Assembly (NCBI GenBank): GCA_900757255.1
Contig: CAAENE010000062.1
Coordinates: 1-5,740 of the forward strand
Length of the DNA stretch: 5,740 nt
DNA from: Clostridia bacterium
GTDB taxonomy: Bacteria > Bacillota > Clostridia > HGM11514
Reading direction: 5' to 3'
Shown here: in pieces, positions 1 to 5,740 of the stretch
Numbering within the stretch: the first letter of the stretch is position 1
Layout of the letters: each line of letters opens with the position of its first letter
Program-made: the position numbers and the translations under genes
The notes under the pieces: model-generated
Databases searched by the model: none
Told to the model about the DNA's origin: nothing
What the model saw: the letters and a program-made list of their open reading frames with translations, nothing else

Positions 1-1160
1 AGTTCCTTAGCCGCTTCCGCCGCTAAAATGATATTTTTATTATTTGGGAACACAAATACCGTTTCCGCGTTCGTTTTACGAATCGCCTGTAAAATATCGT
101 CAGCGCTTGGATTCATGGTCTGTCCGCCCGAAATGGTTTCCCTGACACCCATATCTTTTAAAATAGCGTCGATGCCCTCCCCTTGGGCAACAGCGACAAA
201 TCCATATTTTTCTTTTGGCATATTTTTGGCTTTTTGTTCTGCCTGTTCCTTCATGTTATCGATTTTAATATTGGTCAGCTGACCGATAAGAAGCGCTTCC
301 TGCAACACAAGACCGGGATTGTCAGTGTGGATATGCACCTTAACGATTTCCCCGTCGTCAATAACGAGAACGCAGTCGCCCTTTGTTTTATAATCATTTT
401 TTAATTTCCCAGTTTTGGTTTTGGGATTATGCTTAACAATAATAAACTCAGTACAATAGGTAAACGGAGAATTTTCTTCGTCAAAATCGCTGAAATCAGC
501 GCCGCCGTCCGACTTTTCCTGCTCTCCCGTCACCTCGATCATAGCATCGTTTTTCAGGGCGTACAGTGCGCCGCTGAGCAGGGTGACAAGGCCCATCCCA
601 CCGGAATCAACAACATTCGCCTGCTTTAATACAGGGAGCAGCTCCGGCGTCCGTTCAAGGGAACGCTTTCCCTCCTCCACGATTTTTTCCAAAAATTCTT
701 GTGCGTTTTCAAAATTGGCCTGTTCACGGACTGCAAATTCAGCCATTTCACGCGCCACAGTCAAAATAGTACCTTCAGTCGGTTTCATAACGGCTTTATA
801 AGCAACCTCAGCCGCACTGCGAAAGGCGTTTGCAATACCGGCACAGTCTAACACCTCAAGTCCCGCCGTCCCCTTCTGCATTCCGCGCAGGAGCTGGGAC
901 AAAATAACGCCGCTGTTCCCACGCGCCCCACGGAGGGAAGCCTTGGCAACACAATCAGCAAGGCCGCTGACGCCGCCGTCCGGATATTTGAGCAGCTCGC
1001 CGGCTGCCGCCTTGACCGTCAACGCCATATTCGTTCCGGTATCGCCGTCCGGCACCGGAAATACATTCATATCGTTTACGGCAGCCTTATGATTTTCAAG
1101 ATTGTTTGCCGCCGAAATAAACATCTTGGAAAACAGCTTGCCATCAATCACAGTTATCAT
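1..1160 (-). CDS. fakA: DAK2-domain fatty-acid kinase ATP-binding subunit (FakA/YloV-type), 3' end cut off by window edge
   Basis: The protein probably phosphorylates FakB-bound fatty acids to acyl-phosphate for phospholipid synthesis at the membrane. That role comes from the characterised Staphylococcus family member. I translated 386 residues from the ATG at 1160-1158 with no stop before the edge; family members are usually about 550 aa, so roughly 150-170 residues are missing. The N-terminal DhaL-like kinase domain (about 1-200) has the Mg/nucleotide motif PDGDTGTNM with D38 and D40, then LRGARGNSG (76-84), KPTEGT (126-131) and VVDSGGMGL (183-191). An acidic linker (about 213-230) leads to the middle domain, where C236 in YCTEF and H276/H278 in VHIHTDNPG match the zinc-binding set described for FakA. 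The C-terminal FakB-interacting domain begins around 315 and contains SGGQTMNPS (344-352). The start is supported by a Shine-Dalgarno site a few bases upstream. It follows the Asp23 gene by 29 bases, as the last visible operon gene. No fakB is in the window, so the substrate partner is inferred. Confidence 0.93.
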   Translation of the reverse strand, partial: MITVIDGKLFSKMFISAANNLENHKAAVNDMNVFPVPDGDTGTNMALTVKAAAGELLKYPDGGVSGLADCVAKASLRGARGNSGVILSQLLRGMQKGTAGLEVLDCAGIANAFRSAAEVAYKAVMKPTEGTILTVAREMAEFAVREQANFENAQEFLEKIVEEGKRSLERTPELLPVLKQANVVDSGGMGLVTLLSGALYALKNDAMIEVTGEQEKSDGGADFSDFDEENSPFTYCTEFIIVKHNPKTKTGKLKNDYKTKGDCVLVIDDGEIVKVHIHTDNPGLVLQEALLIGQLTNIKIDNMKEQAEQKAKNMPKEKYGFVAVAQGEGIDAILKDMGVRETISGGQTMNPSADDILQAIRKTNAETVFVFPNNKNIILAAEAAKE

Positions 1161-1164
1161 TTTT

Positions 1165-1173
1165 CCACCCCTT
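1165..1173 (-). promoter_or_regulatory. Shine-Dalgarno site of the fatty-acid kinase gene
   Basis: On the minus strand AAGGGGTGG lies four bases before the ATG at 1160-1158, with the AGGGG core seven bases away. This supports that start and independent ribosome loading after the Asp23 stop. Confidence 0.75.
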
Positions 1174-1189
1174 CAACAAATCAAGAAAA

Positions 1190-1534
1190 TTAATCAACCC
1201 GCATACCGTCGATATGGACGGAAACCGAACTGACCTTTTTACCGACTGCATCTTCTACCTCATATTTAACAGTCGATTTGATATTCTCACAAATAGCCGT
1301 GATATTAACGCCGTATTCAACCATGATGTGCAGTTCAAGCTGTATTGCCTCGTCAGCGATATTGACAATGATGCCCTTGCGGATGGAATCCCCCCGCAAA
1401 AGATTCGCCGTCTTGCTTTTATACACCATTCCTACAACGCCGTAGCACTGAGACGCGGTCTTGCCTGCAATATCGGCAATAACGCCGTTTGTAATTTCTA
1501 TAATGCCATACTTATTTTCATAATGAATGCTCAT
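1190..1534 (-). CDS. Asp23/Gls24 family envelope-stress protein (YloU-type)
   Basis: This is a 114-residue Asp23/Gls24 protein. Family members are small alkaline-shock or envelope-stress proteins, some membrane-associated through partners; the exact function of the YloU branch is not settled. The fold signature is visible: an N-terminal beta segment (YGIIEITNGVIADIAG), the conserved CYGVVGM, a central IQLELHIMVEYGVNI strand, and the C-terminal VKYEVEDAVGKKV followed by VSVHIDGMRV. There is no signal peptide or membrane segment. The reading frame is open from an ATG at 1552, but I chose the ATG at 1534-1532. It has a strong GGAGGT site six bases upstream, gives the usual family N-terminus, and overlaps the upstream ATPase stop as ATGA. 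The longer form would add MYGGAF, encoded by the ribosome-binding site itself. The YloU-YloV neighbour pair is conserved in many Firmicutes, so a shared role with the kinase is likely but unproven. Confidence 0.92.
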   Translation of the reverse strand: MSIHYENKYGIIEITNGVIADIAGKTASQCYGVVGMVYKSKTANLLRGDSIRKGIIVNIADEAIQLELHIMVEYGVNITAICENIKSTVKYEVEDAVGKKVSSVSVHIDGMRVD

Positions 1535-3690
1535 GAAAGCACCTCCATACAATGAATTGAGTTTTGCCGGGCTAAATCTAAAATATCCTTTTTGCAGGTA
1601 AAGTAAAGTATTTGTGTTTTTTGATTCATTAAAAATGCAAATGCATTTTGCGTTCTCTTTGCGTCAAACTGAACAAAGGTATCATCCAAAAAAAGAGGTA
1701 TCGCTTCTCCCGTTTCCATCAGCTTCAAAAAAGCGGTCCGCAAAGCAAAATAAAACTGGTCAGCCGTACCCCCGCTCATATAATCCAGCTCGCGGAGCTC
1801 ATTTCCACATTCCAGCAGCACCTTAAAATCCTTGGAAACCCTGACAGAACCATAGCAGCCGCCGGTGATTTTTTGAAAATGTTCTCCAGCCAGCGCATTG
1901 AGTTTCGGACGGAACTCATTTTCAAGCGCCTTATAAGCCTCGTCGATTTCGTTTTCAGCCGTCTCAAAAGCAGTATAAAGCTGCTGATATTCCCGAAGTT
2001 CTTCCTGCCTTGCCGCAATTTCCCCCTGTATCAGCGAGAGGGGCCTCTCCCGCTCAAGCTCCGATAGAGCATGCTCGCAGTCGGCTATTTCCCGGACCAA
2101 ATCCATAGAACGCTTCTGGAGCGATTCACTGTCAGCCAAAGCTTCGGCCGGTTCTGCCGCCCGCTCTTTTAAAAACGGTTCTATCGGGCGTCCGTCCGCA
2201 ATGAGTTCCATAGACTGCCCAAGCAGTTCCTTTTCAGAGCGTAATTTGTCCAGGGATTCAAGCTCTTGTTTCATTTGCTCTATCCGGTCAAAGGCGTCTT
2301 TTCTGCCATAGACCTGCTCCAGCTCTGTGCGAAATGCTGCAAGGCCTTGTTCCGCCTGGCCTTTCAGCTCTTCCTTCATCTTCAATTGTTCCTCTAAAAG
2401 CCGGAGCTTCAGGCTCATTTCAGTATATTCATTCTGTATTTTATCATATTCCTCAAAGTTTGTCACTTGAATTTTAGAAAAAAGCTCCAAAATCTCCTGT
2501 TCCAGTTCAAGCTTTGCGTTATTTTCAGACCGTATTGCCCTTTTCATGGAAAAACCATACCAAAGCAAGCTCCCAATTCCAGCAATCGATATCAGATAGC
2601 AAAGCGGTTTGATAAAGAGTCCTGCCAAAATCCCGGCAGCAAGAAGCAAAAAGCCCAAAACCAACAGCAGCGGGCTGTTTTTATGCCCGGTATCCTGCAG
2701 GTTATTCTGCTCAGAGCGGAGCTGTTCTATTCTATCCCTGACCAATTCAAACTGTTCCGGCTTTTGTTCCTCACAGATTTTTTTCTGAGCCTTGAGGACA
2801 GCGATTTCATTTTCGGCCGACTGAAGACGGTTCAGCAATTCATTTTTCCGTCTTTCGTCCTGCGGCGCTCTTTCCGGGATCTGCCCGAATTTCCCTATCT
2901 GCGATTGAAGCTTTTCTAACCTTTGGTGCAATCCCTGTATCTTGATACAATCGGCCTGCCAGGCCTGCTGTTCGGCCAAAGCAAGCTTTTGTTCCAATTC
3001 CTCTTTTTCTGCCGTCAGGCGGTTTTGGGTTTGAAGCAGTTCAAGCGATTTTTGTTCCCGTCTTTGAGCCCTCGCCGCCTCTTCCTGCAATTGTATCAAT
3101 TCAGATTCCAAAACCGGTATTTTCCCTCTATTTCCAATGGTTTTCAGAGTACGTTTTTGAGCAAGCAGGCAATCCTTAGTCCTGGAATAGCTGACTTCCT
3201 CGTCCGCACTTTGTTCAAGATTCATCATTTTTTTTGCGATTTCATCATCCGCCTTACCGGAAATACCGCTTCCAAGCTGTTTGACAAAAGCAGTTTTACA
3301 AAAAGTGTCGGCATTCATTTCAAGGATACCTTCGCCGGCGTCCGCCAGCGGCAGCTCTTCCCCCGTCATATCGTCAAAGACCTTGCAGGTGTCCCCGCGC
3401 GCTGTTTTTCCAAAAGTGCGGCGGATACAGCCATGCTTCGTCCGGGCAGATTCAAAATACAGCTCGCCGCCCATTTTAGAGCCGTCCCAGGGCATGTATT
3501 TTAACCGCTCGTTTTCACTGATACTGCGTTTGCTGCCTGAAAATCCATACAGCATCGCCTTGATAAAAGCCAGAATCGTACTTTTCCCCGCTTCGTTTTC
3601 ACCGAACAATACGTTCATGCCGTCTTCAAACGAAAGGGAAAAATCTTTCAGTTTTCCGAAACTATGAATCCTGATTTTCTGAATCCTCAT
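1531..3690 (-). CDS. SbcC/YhaN-type coiled-coil ATPase with central membrane hairpin
   Basis: This 719-residue protein is the probable ATPase partner of the adjacent nuclease, related to Rad50/SbcC and closest in layout to YhaN (COG4717-like). The N-terminal ATPase half has Walker A GENEAGKST (30-38) and a probable Q-loop region AFVKQLGSG (134-142). Glu/Lys/Gln-rich coiled coils cover about 190-335 and 385-590. Two hydrophobic segments (about 340-360 and 363-380) interrupt the coil where Rad50/SbcC carries the CxxC zinc hook. No CxxC is present, so the coil tip is probably membrane-anchored. The C-terminal half has the ABC signature MSGGTADQ (638-645), Walker B IPLFLDD (664-670) and D-loop FVQFD (672-676). 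The H-loop position in YFTCKK carries Lys700 rather than His. It is shorter than SbcC or Bacillus YhaN (about 950-1050 aa), mainly through shorter coils. The start ATG has AAGGGA seven bases upstream and overlaps the nuclease stop as ATGA. The substrate is inferred to be DNA ends or hairpins. Confidence 0.9.
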   Translation of the reverse strand: MRIQKIRIHSFGKLKDFSLSFEDGMNVLFGENEAGKSTILAFIKAMLYGFSGSKRSISENERLKYMPWDGSKMGGELYFESARTKHGCIRRTFGKTARGDTCKVFDDMTGEELPLADAGEGILEMNADTFCKTAFVKQLGSGISGKADDEIAKKMMNLEQSADEEVSYSRTKDCLLAQKRTLKTIGNRGKIPVLESELIQLQEEAARAQRREQKSLELLQTQNRLTAEKEELEQKLALAEQQAWQADCIKIQGLHQRLEKLQSQIGKFGQIPERAPQDERRKNELLNRLQSAENEIAVLKAQKKICEEQKPEQFELVRDRIEQLRSEQNNLQDTGHKNSPLLLVLGFLLLAAGILAGLFIKPLCYLISIAGIGSLLWYGFSMKRAIRSENNAKLELEQEILELFSKIQVTNFEEYDKIQNEYTEMSLKLRLLEEQLKMKEELKGQAEQGLAAFRTELEQVYGRKDAFDRIEQMKQELESLDKLRSEKELLGQSMELIADGRPIEPFLKERAAEPAEALADSESLQKRSMDLVREIADCEHALSELERERPLSLIQGEIAARQEELREYQQLYTAFETAENEIDEAYKALENEFRPKLNALAGEHFQKITGGCYGSVRVSKDFKVLLECGNELRELDYMSGGTADQFYFALRTAFLKLMETGEAIPLFLDDTFVQFDAKRTQNAFAFLMNQKTQILYFTCKKDILDLARQNSIHCMEVLS
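1541..1546 (-). promoter_or_regulatory. Strong Shine-Dalgarno site deciding the Asp23 gene start
   Basis: GGAGGT on the minus strand lies six bases before the ATG at 1534. It sits inside the last codons of the upstream ATPase gene (…MEVLS-stop), so translation of the Asp23 protein is probably coupled to that of the ATPase. It argues against the upstream in-frame ATG at 1552. Confidence 0.8.
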
Positions 3691-4760
3691 AGCGATTTCC
3701 CTTCCATAGCCGCTAAACCCGCCTGAAGGGCAAGCATGAGCTCGTCCTCCCGCTCCGGCTCCTGTCTGATTTTTGCCAGCATATTTTTTACAAAGATCCC
3801 GCGCAGGGAGTATTGTTCCGCGATTGCCTCATATGGAACAGGAAGCCGCGTCTGATTTCTGATTTTGCAAAAGTAGAGGCTATCCTGTAATTTCTCCTGC
3901 AAAACTTCTGTATGAATGATAAAGTCAAGACTGACAAAGCCTTTCAATACAATTTTATAAAGGTCGTTCCGCTCAACGGCCTGTTCCAGTATCAACGAAA
4001 CGATTTCCTCATAAGAGGACGGGCAATTCAATTCAATCGCAATCGTCCGGTACTGTCTTTTGCAGGTCTTTTCAAAACGCAGCCCGCAGAAGTTTTTTTC
4101 AATTGTTCCGCAAATAATTCCTTTTTCGCCGGTTTCATCAAAACCCGTTGGCTCCGGTACTCCCGGATACGCATACCAGGTTTTATGGGCCCGCTGGAGT
4201 CCGCTGAAAGCGTGTACATGCCCCATTGCAATATAATCAAAGCCGGACGCGCCGATTTCCGCTTCCGAAACCGAATAATATTGAGAGCCGTTCAGCTCAC
4301 CGTGAAAAAGAAGGATATTCAGCTTATCCGGCTGTTTAATCGTAATATCCGTTAGCCTTGGCATATCGTTTGAGTAGGACATCCCATAAATATCCGCTTG
4401 CGGCAGGCTGACCCTTTCCAGCTTATTTCCGAAAATATGCACGTTGTCAGGCAGGCAAACCATTCGGAAAGGCGAGTTTTCAGTGAAGGGGTCGTGGTTG
4501 CCCAGCACAATAAAAACCTTGGTATCGGGTATTTTCTGAAATCCGGCGCACAGGTTATCCATCGTGTTTTTATCAAACTCATTGGTATCTAACAAATCGC
4601 CGCACAGCAATAAAACGTCCGCGTCCTTTGCTAAATTGCAGATACGCCCCACTGTTTCGAGCTGTTCGGACCGGCGCACTTCCGCTGCCTTGCCGGAAAG
4701 CTCCGAAAAGCTTTTATTCAAATGAAAATCCGCACTGTGTACCAGTTTCATTCCTATCAC
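3687..4760 (-). CDS. SbcD/YhaO-type metallophosphoesterase DNA exonuclease
   Basis: This calcineurin-like phosphoesterase of 357 residues (numbered from the GTG) belongs to the SbcD/Mre11 family, closest to the YhaO branch; members cut DNA ends using two metal ions with an SbcC-like ATPase. The full metal-ligand set is visible: D11 and H13 in ADFH, D55 in CGDLLD, N88/H89/D90 in LGNHDP, H153 in LFHGE, and H181/H183 in MGHVHAF. The following YPGVPEPTGFDETGEKG (198-214) is characteristic of the YhaO type. The nuclease domain spans about 1-230; the remainder is a capping and ATPase-contacting region. There are two possible starts: GTG at 4760-4758, with a weak GGGA six bases upstream, or ATG at 4751-4749. 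The ATG gives the family-typical N-terminus MKLVHSADFHL but lacks a well-spaced Shine-Dalgarno. I give the longer form, but the ATG is about equally likely. The gene is first in the run after the 286-base gap and overlaps the ATPase gene by four bases. Confidence 0.92.
   Translation of the reverse strand: MIGMKLVHSADFHLNKSFSELSGKAAEVRRSEQLETVGRICNLAKDADVLLLCGDLLDTNEFDKNTMDNLCAGFQKIPDTKVFIVLGNHDPFTENSPFRMVCLPDNVHIFGNKLERVSLPQADIYGMSYSNDMPRLTDITIKQPDKLNILLFHGELNGSQYYSVSEAEIGASGFDYIAMGHVHAFSGLQRAHKTWYAYPGVPEPTGFDETGEKGIICGTIEKNFCGLRFEKTCKRQYRTIAIELNCPSSYEEIVSLILEQAVERNDLYKIVLKGFVSLDFIIHTEVLQEKLQDSLYFCKIRNQTRLPVPYEAIAEQYSLRGIFVKNMLAKIRQEPEREDELMLALQAGLAAMEGKSL
3698..3703 (-). promoter_or_regulatory. 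Shine-Dalgarno site of the YhaN-type ATPase gene
   Basis: AAGGGA on the minus strand, seven bases before the ATG at 3690-3688, lies inside the last codons of the nuclease gene. Together with the ATGA overlap it indicates coupled translation of the two subunits. Confidence 0.7.
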
Positions 4761-4774
4761 GCTTTCCCGTCTTT

Positions 4775-4803
4775 ACTATGATTCCTATTCCTGTTTTTCA
4801 CAA
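4775..4803 (-). promoter_or_regulatory. Weak candidate promoter for the nuclease-ATPase-Asp23-kinase operon
   Basis: On the minus strand TTGTGA (4803-4798) and CATAGT (4780-4775) are separated by 17 bases. Each matches the sigma-A consensus at four of six positions. The -10 box ends only 14 bases before the GTG at 4760, so the leader would be very short. Such matches occur by chance, and readthrough from uvrA is a live alternative. Confidence 0.25.
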
Positions 4804-4829
4804 AGCACAGTCTTATCGCATTTTAAATC

Positions 4830-4898
4830 GGAGCAAAGCGTGATAAGCTCGCTTAATCACGCTGCGACGATTGCGACCGTCGCAGGGAGCTTTGCTCC
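4830..4898. repeat. Nested inverted repeats (outer 10-bp arms enclosing two stem-loops)
   Basis: The outer arms GGAGCAAAGC (4830-4839) and GCTTTGCTCC (4889-4898) are exact reverse complements. Between them lie AGCGTGAT (4837-4844) with ATCACGCT (4856-4863), extended inward by AAG/CTT pairing, and TGCGACG (4863-4869) with CGTCGCA (4878-4884). The arms share bases at 4837-4839, so the longest forms cannot all pair at once; slightly trimmed they make a three-way junction. A competing small hairpin GGAGC-TTT-GCTCC (4886-4898) could also form. The function is unknown; a dispersed repeat element or a structured RNA is possible. Confidence 0.7.
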
Positions 4899-4904
4899 TC
4901 AGGG

Positions 4905-4935
4905 TTTCAGCGGGGGATTATAACCCCCGCTGAAA
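4905..4935. repeat. Perfect 12-bp stem-loop with a GC-rich stem
   Basis: TTTCAGCGGGGG (4905-4916) and CCCCCGCTGAAA (4924-4935) pair perfectly around a seven-base loop. It is the strongest hairpin in the window and is equally stable from either strand. It lies about 110 bases past the uvrA stop. It has no trailing T-run on either strand (CCCTGAGG on the minus strand, GTCTGATA on the plus), so it is not a canonical intrinsic terminator, though it could protect a uvrA mRNA end or pause RNA polymerase. Confidence 0.8.
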
Positions 4936-4937
4936 GT

Positions 4938-4999
4938 CTGATATGGAACCCGCTTTCTTGCGAGGTGGGGGAGGGTCTGACCCCTTGGTCACATATCAG
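4938..4999. repeat. Inverted repeat CTGATATG / CATATCAG with inner small hairpins
   Basis: CTGATATG (4938-4945) and CATATCAG (4992-4999) are exact reverse complements 46 bases apart. Inside are two mutually exclusive short stems: GGGT/ACCC (4973-4976 with 4980-4983) and GACC/GGTC (4979-4982 with 4987-4990). A second ATATCAG copy at 5007-5013 could replace the outer right arm. This adjoins the 12-bp hairpin with only two bases between, so the three structures probably form one element. Confidence 0.6.
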
Positions 5000-5046
5000 C
5001 GAGGTTATATCAGGCTTGCCCCCAACAAAAGCGGCAGAGCAAATAG

Positions 5047-5740
5047 TTATTTTTCTTGCGCCAATGCTTGCTTGCGCAGTTTTTGATCGCGTTCCAGATG
5101 CTTTTTGAGGTATTGCCCGGTATACGACTTTTTACATTTCATAATTTCCTCCGGCGTGCCCGCCGCAACGACTTTGCCGCCCTTGTCGCCGCCTTCCGGA
5201 CCCAAATCAATGATATAATCGGCAATTTTAATCACATCCAGGTTATGCTCAATAACAACAACGGTATTCCCGTTTTCCACCAGCGTGTTGAGAACGCCGA
5301 TCAAACGGTGAACATCAGCCGTGTGGAGGCCTGTGGTCGGTTCGTCCAGCACATAGATGGTTTTTCCGGTGCTTTTACGGCTCAATTCGGTAACCAGCTT
5401 GACACGCTGTGCCTCGCCGCCGGACAGCGTTGTGGACGGCTGCCCGATTTTGATATAAGACAGTCCGACATCCGACATCACCTGTAATTTATTCTTAATT
5501 TTCGGATGATTTTCAAAAAATTCGATTCCTTCCTCTACCGTCATTTCCAAAACGTCATGAATACTCTTGCCTTTATACAAAATTTCGAGTGTCTCACGGT
5601 TATAGCGTTTGCCTTTGCAAACCTCGCATGGGACATAAACGTCGGGCAGAAAATGCATTTCGATTTTAATGATACCGTCGCCGCTGCACGCCTCACAGCG
5701 CCCGCCCTTGACATTGAAGCTGAACCGGCCCGGGCCGAAG
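5047..5740 (-). CDS. uvrA: UvrA, excinuclease ABC subunit A, C-terminal 230 residues (start outside window)
   Basis: UvrA is the damage-sensing ABC ATPase of nucleotide excision repair and loads UvrB onto lesions. The visible part starts FGPGRFSFNVKGG and ends at a TAA at 5049-5047; whole UvrA is about 940 aa, so about three quarters is missing. Visible elements are the C-terminal zinc finger CEAC (fragment residues 15-18) paired with CEVC in VPCEVCKGKRYN, the second ABC signature TLSGGEAQRVKL, Walker B with D-loop IYVLDEPTTGLHTADV, and the H-loop VVIEHNLDVI. The end, GPEGGDKGGKVVAAGTPEE followed by a basic tail, is normal for the family. The ATG at 5658 is internal, since the conserved zinc-finger sequence continues upstream without a stop. 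The gene lies upstream of, and co-directional with, the nuclease operon. Confidence 0.98.
   Translation of the reverse strand, partial: FGPGRFSFNVKGGRCEACSGDGIIKIEMHFLPDVYVPCEVCKGKRYNRETLEILYKGKSIHDVLEMTVEEGIEFFENHPKIKNKLQVMSDVGLSYIKIGQPSTTLSGGEAQRVKLVTELSRKSTGKTIYVLDEPTTGLHTADVHRLIGVLNTLVENGNTVVVIEHNLDVIKIADYIIDLGPEGGDKGGKVVAAGTPEEIMKCKKSYTGQYLKKHLERDQKLRKQALAQEK

Larger units (their letters stand above)
4761..5046. other. Palindrome-rich intergenic region between uvrA and the nuclease gene
   Basis: This 286-base gap has no convincing coding sequence. Its middle (about 4830-5013) is packed with inverted repeats listed separately, plus two direct repeats: ATATCAG at 4993-4999 and 5007-5013, and GCGAGGT at 4960-4966 and 4999-5005. 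The flanks (4761-4829 and 5014-5046) are unstructured by eye. No T-run follows any stem on either strand, so no standard intrinsic uvrA terminator is visible. The density of stems suggests a dispersed intergenic repeat or a structured RNA leader, but nothing here identifies the family. Confidence 0.7.

Noticed and set aside
1535..1552. Longer Asp23 start (MYGGAF extension)
   Set aside because: The extra codons are the ribosome-binding site GGAGGT for the ATG at 1534, and the family normally begins near that ATG.
2923..3504. Plus-strand open frame of 193 codons
   Set aside because: It lies fully antisense to the YhaN-type ATPase, has a low-complexity Phe/Leu/Arg composition expected from reversed coiled-coil codons, no ribosome site and no recognisable domain.
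3912..4355. Plus-strand open frame of 147 codons
   Set aside because: It is antisense to the phosphoesterase gene, whose catalytic motifs prove the minus-strand frame is the real one.
4905..4935. Intrinsic terminator of uvrA
   Set aside because: The stem is excellent, but no T-run follows on either strand, so I recorded it as a stem-loop only.
4830..5013. CRISPR array or complete MITE
   Set aside because: There are no regularly spaced direct repeats of CRISPR length. No clear terminal inverted repeats with target-site duplication bound the whole element, so neither label is supported.
5056..5487. Plus-strand open frame of 143 codons
   Set aside because: It is antisense to the highly conserved uvrA C-terminus. 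The length is explained by codon constraints on the sense strand, and no domain or ribosome site is seen.

Overview
This window looks like a chromosomal housekeeping segment from a low-to-mid-GC Firmicute, most likely class Clostridia and possibly Oscillospirales/Ruminococcaceae. The grounds are the gene set (a DAK2-type fatty-acid kinase beside an Asp23/Gls24 protein, and a YhaN/YhaO-type nuclease pair), strong purine-rich Shine-Dalgarno sites, and UvrA wording typical of Firmicutes. The genus is inference. All five real genes lie on the minus strand, so transcription runs from high to low coordinates.

Layout in transcription order. (1) Positions 5740-5047 hold the last 230 residues of UvrA, the damage-recognition ATPase of nucleotide excision repair; its start lies beyond the window. 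(2) Positions 5046-4761 form a 286-base gap rich in inverted repeats: a nested set at 4830-4898, a perfect 12-bp stem-loop at 4905-4935 and a third stem at 4938-4999. A weak candidate promoter lies at its low-coordinate end. (3) Positions 4760-3687 encode an SbcD/YhaO-type metallophosphoesterase nuclease. (4) Positions 3690-1531 encode its likely partner, an SbcC/YhaN-type coiled-coil ATPase with a hydrophobic membrane hairpin in the middle of the coil instead of a zinc hook. (5) Positions 1534-1190 encode a small Asp23/Gls24 (YloU-type) protein. (6) Positions 1160-1 encode the first 386 residues of a FakA/YloV-type fatty-acid kinase, cut off by the window edge.

The nuclease, ATPase and Asp23 genes are joined by two 4-base ATGA stop/start overlaps. 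The kinase follows after only 29 bases, so all four are very probably one operon. The operon combines a DNA-end-processing pair with a YloU-YloV pair that usually sits elsewhere (after rpmB in Bacillus). With UvrA upstream, the first half of the window is DNA-repair themed.

I see no new defence system, mobile element gene, CRISPR array, tRNA or rRNA. The parts most worth a second look are the palindrome-rich gap and the coupling of the nuclease pair to the Asp23-FakA pair.
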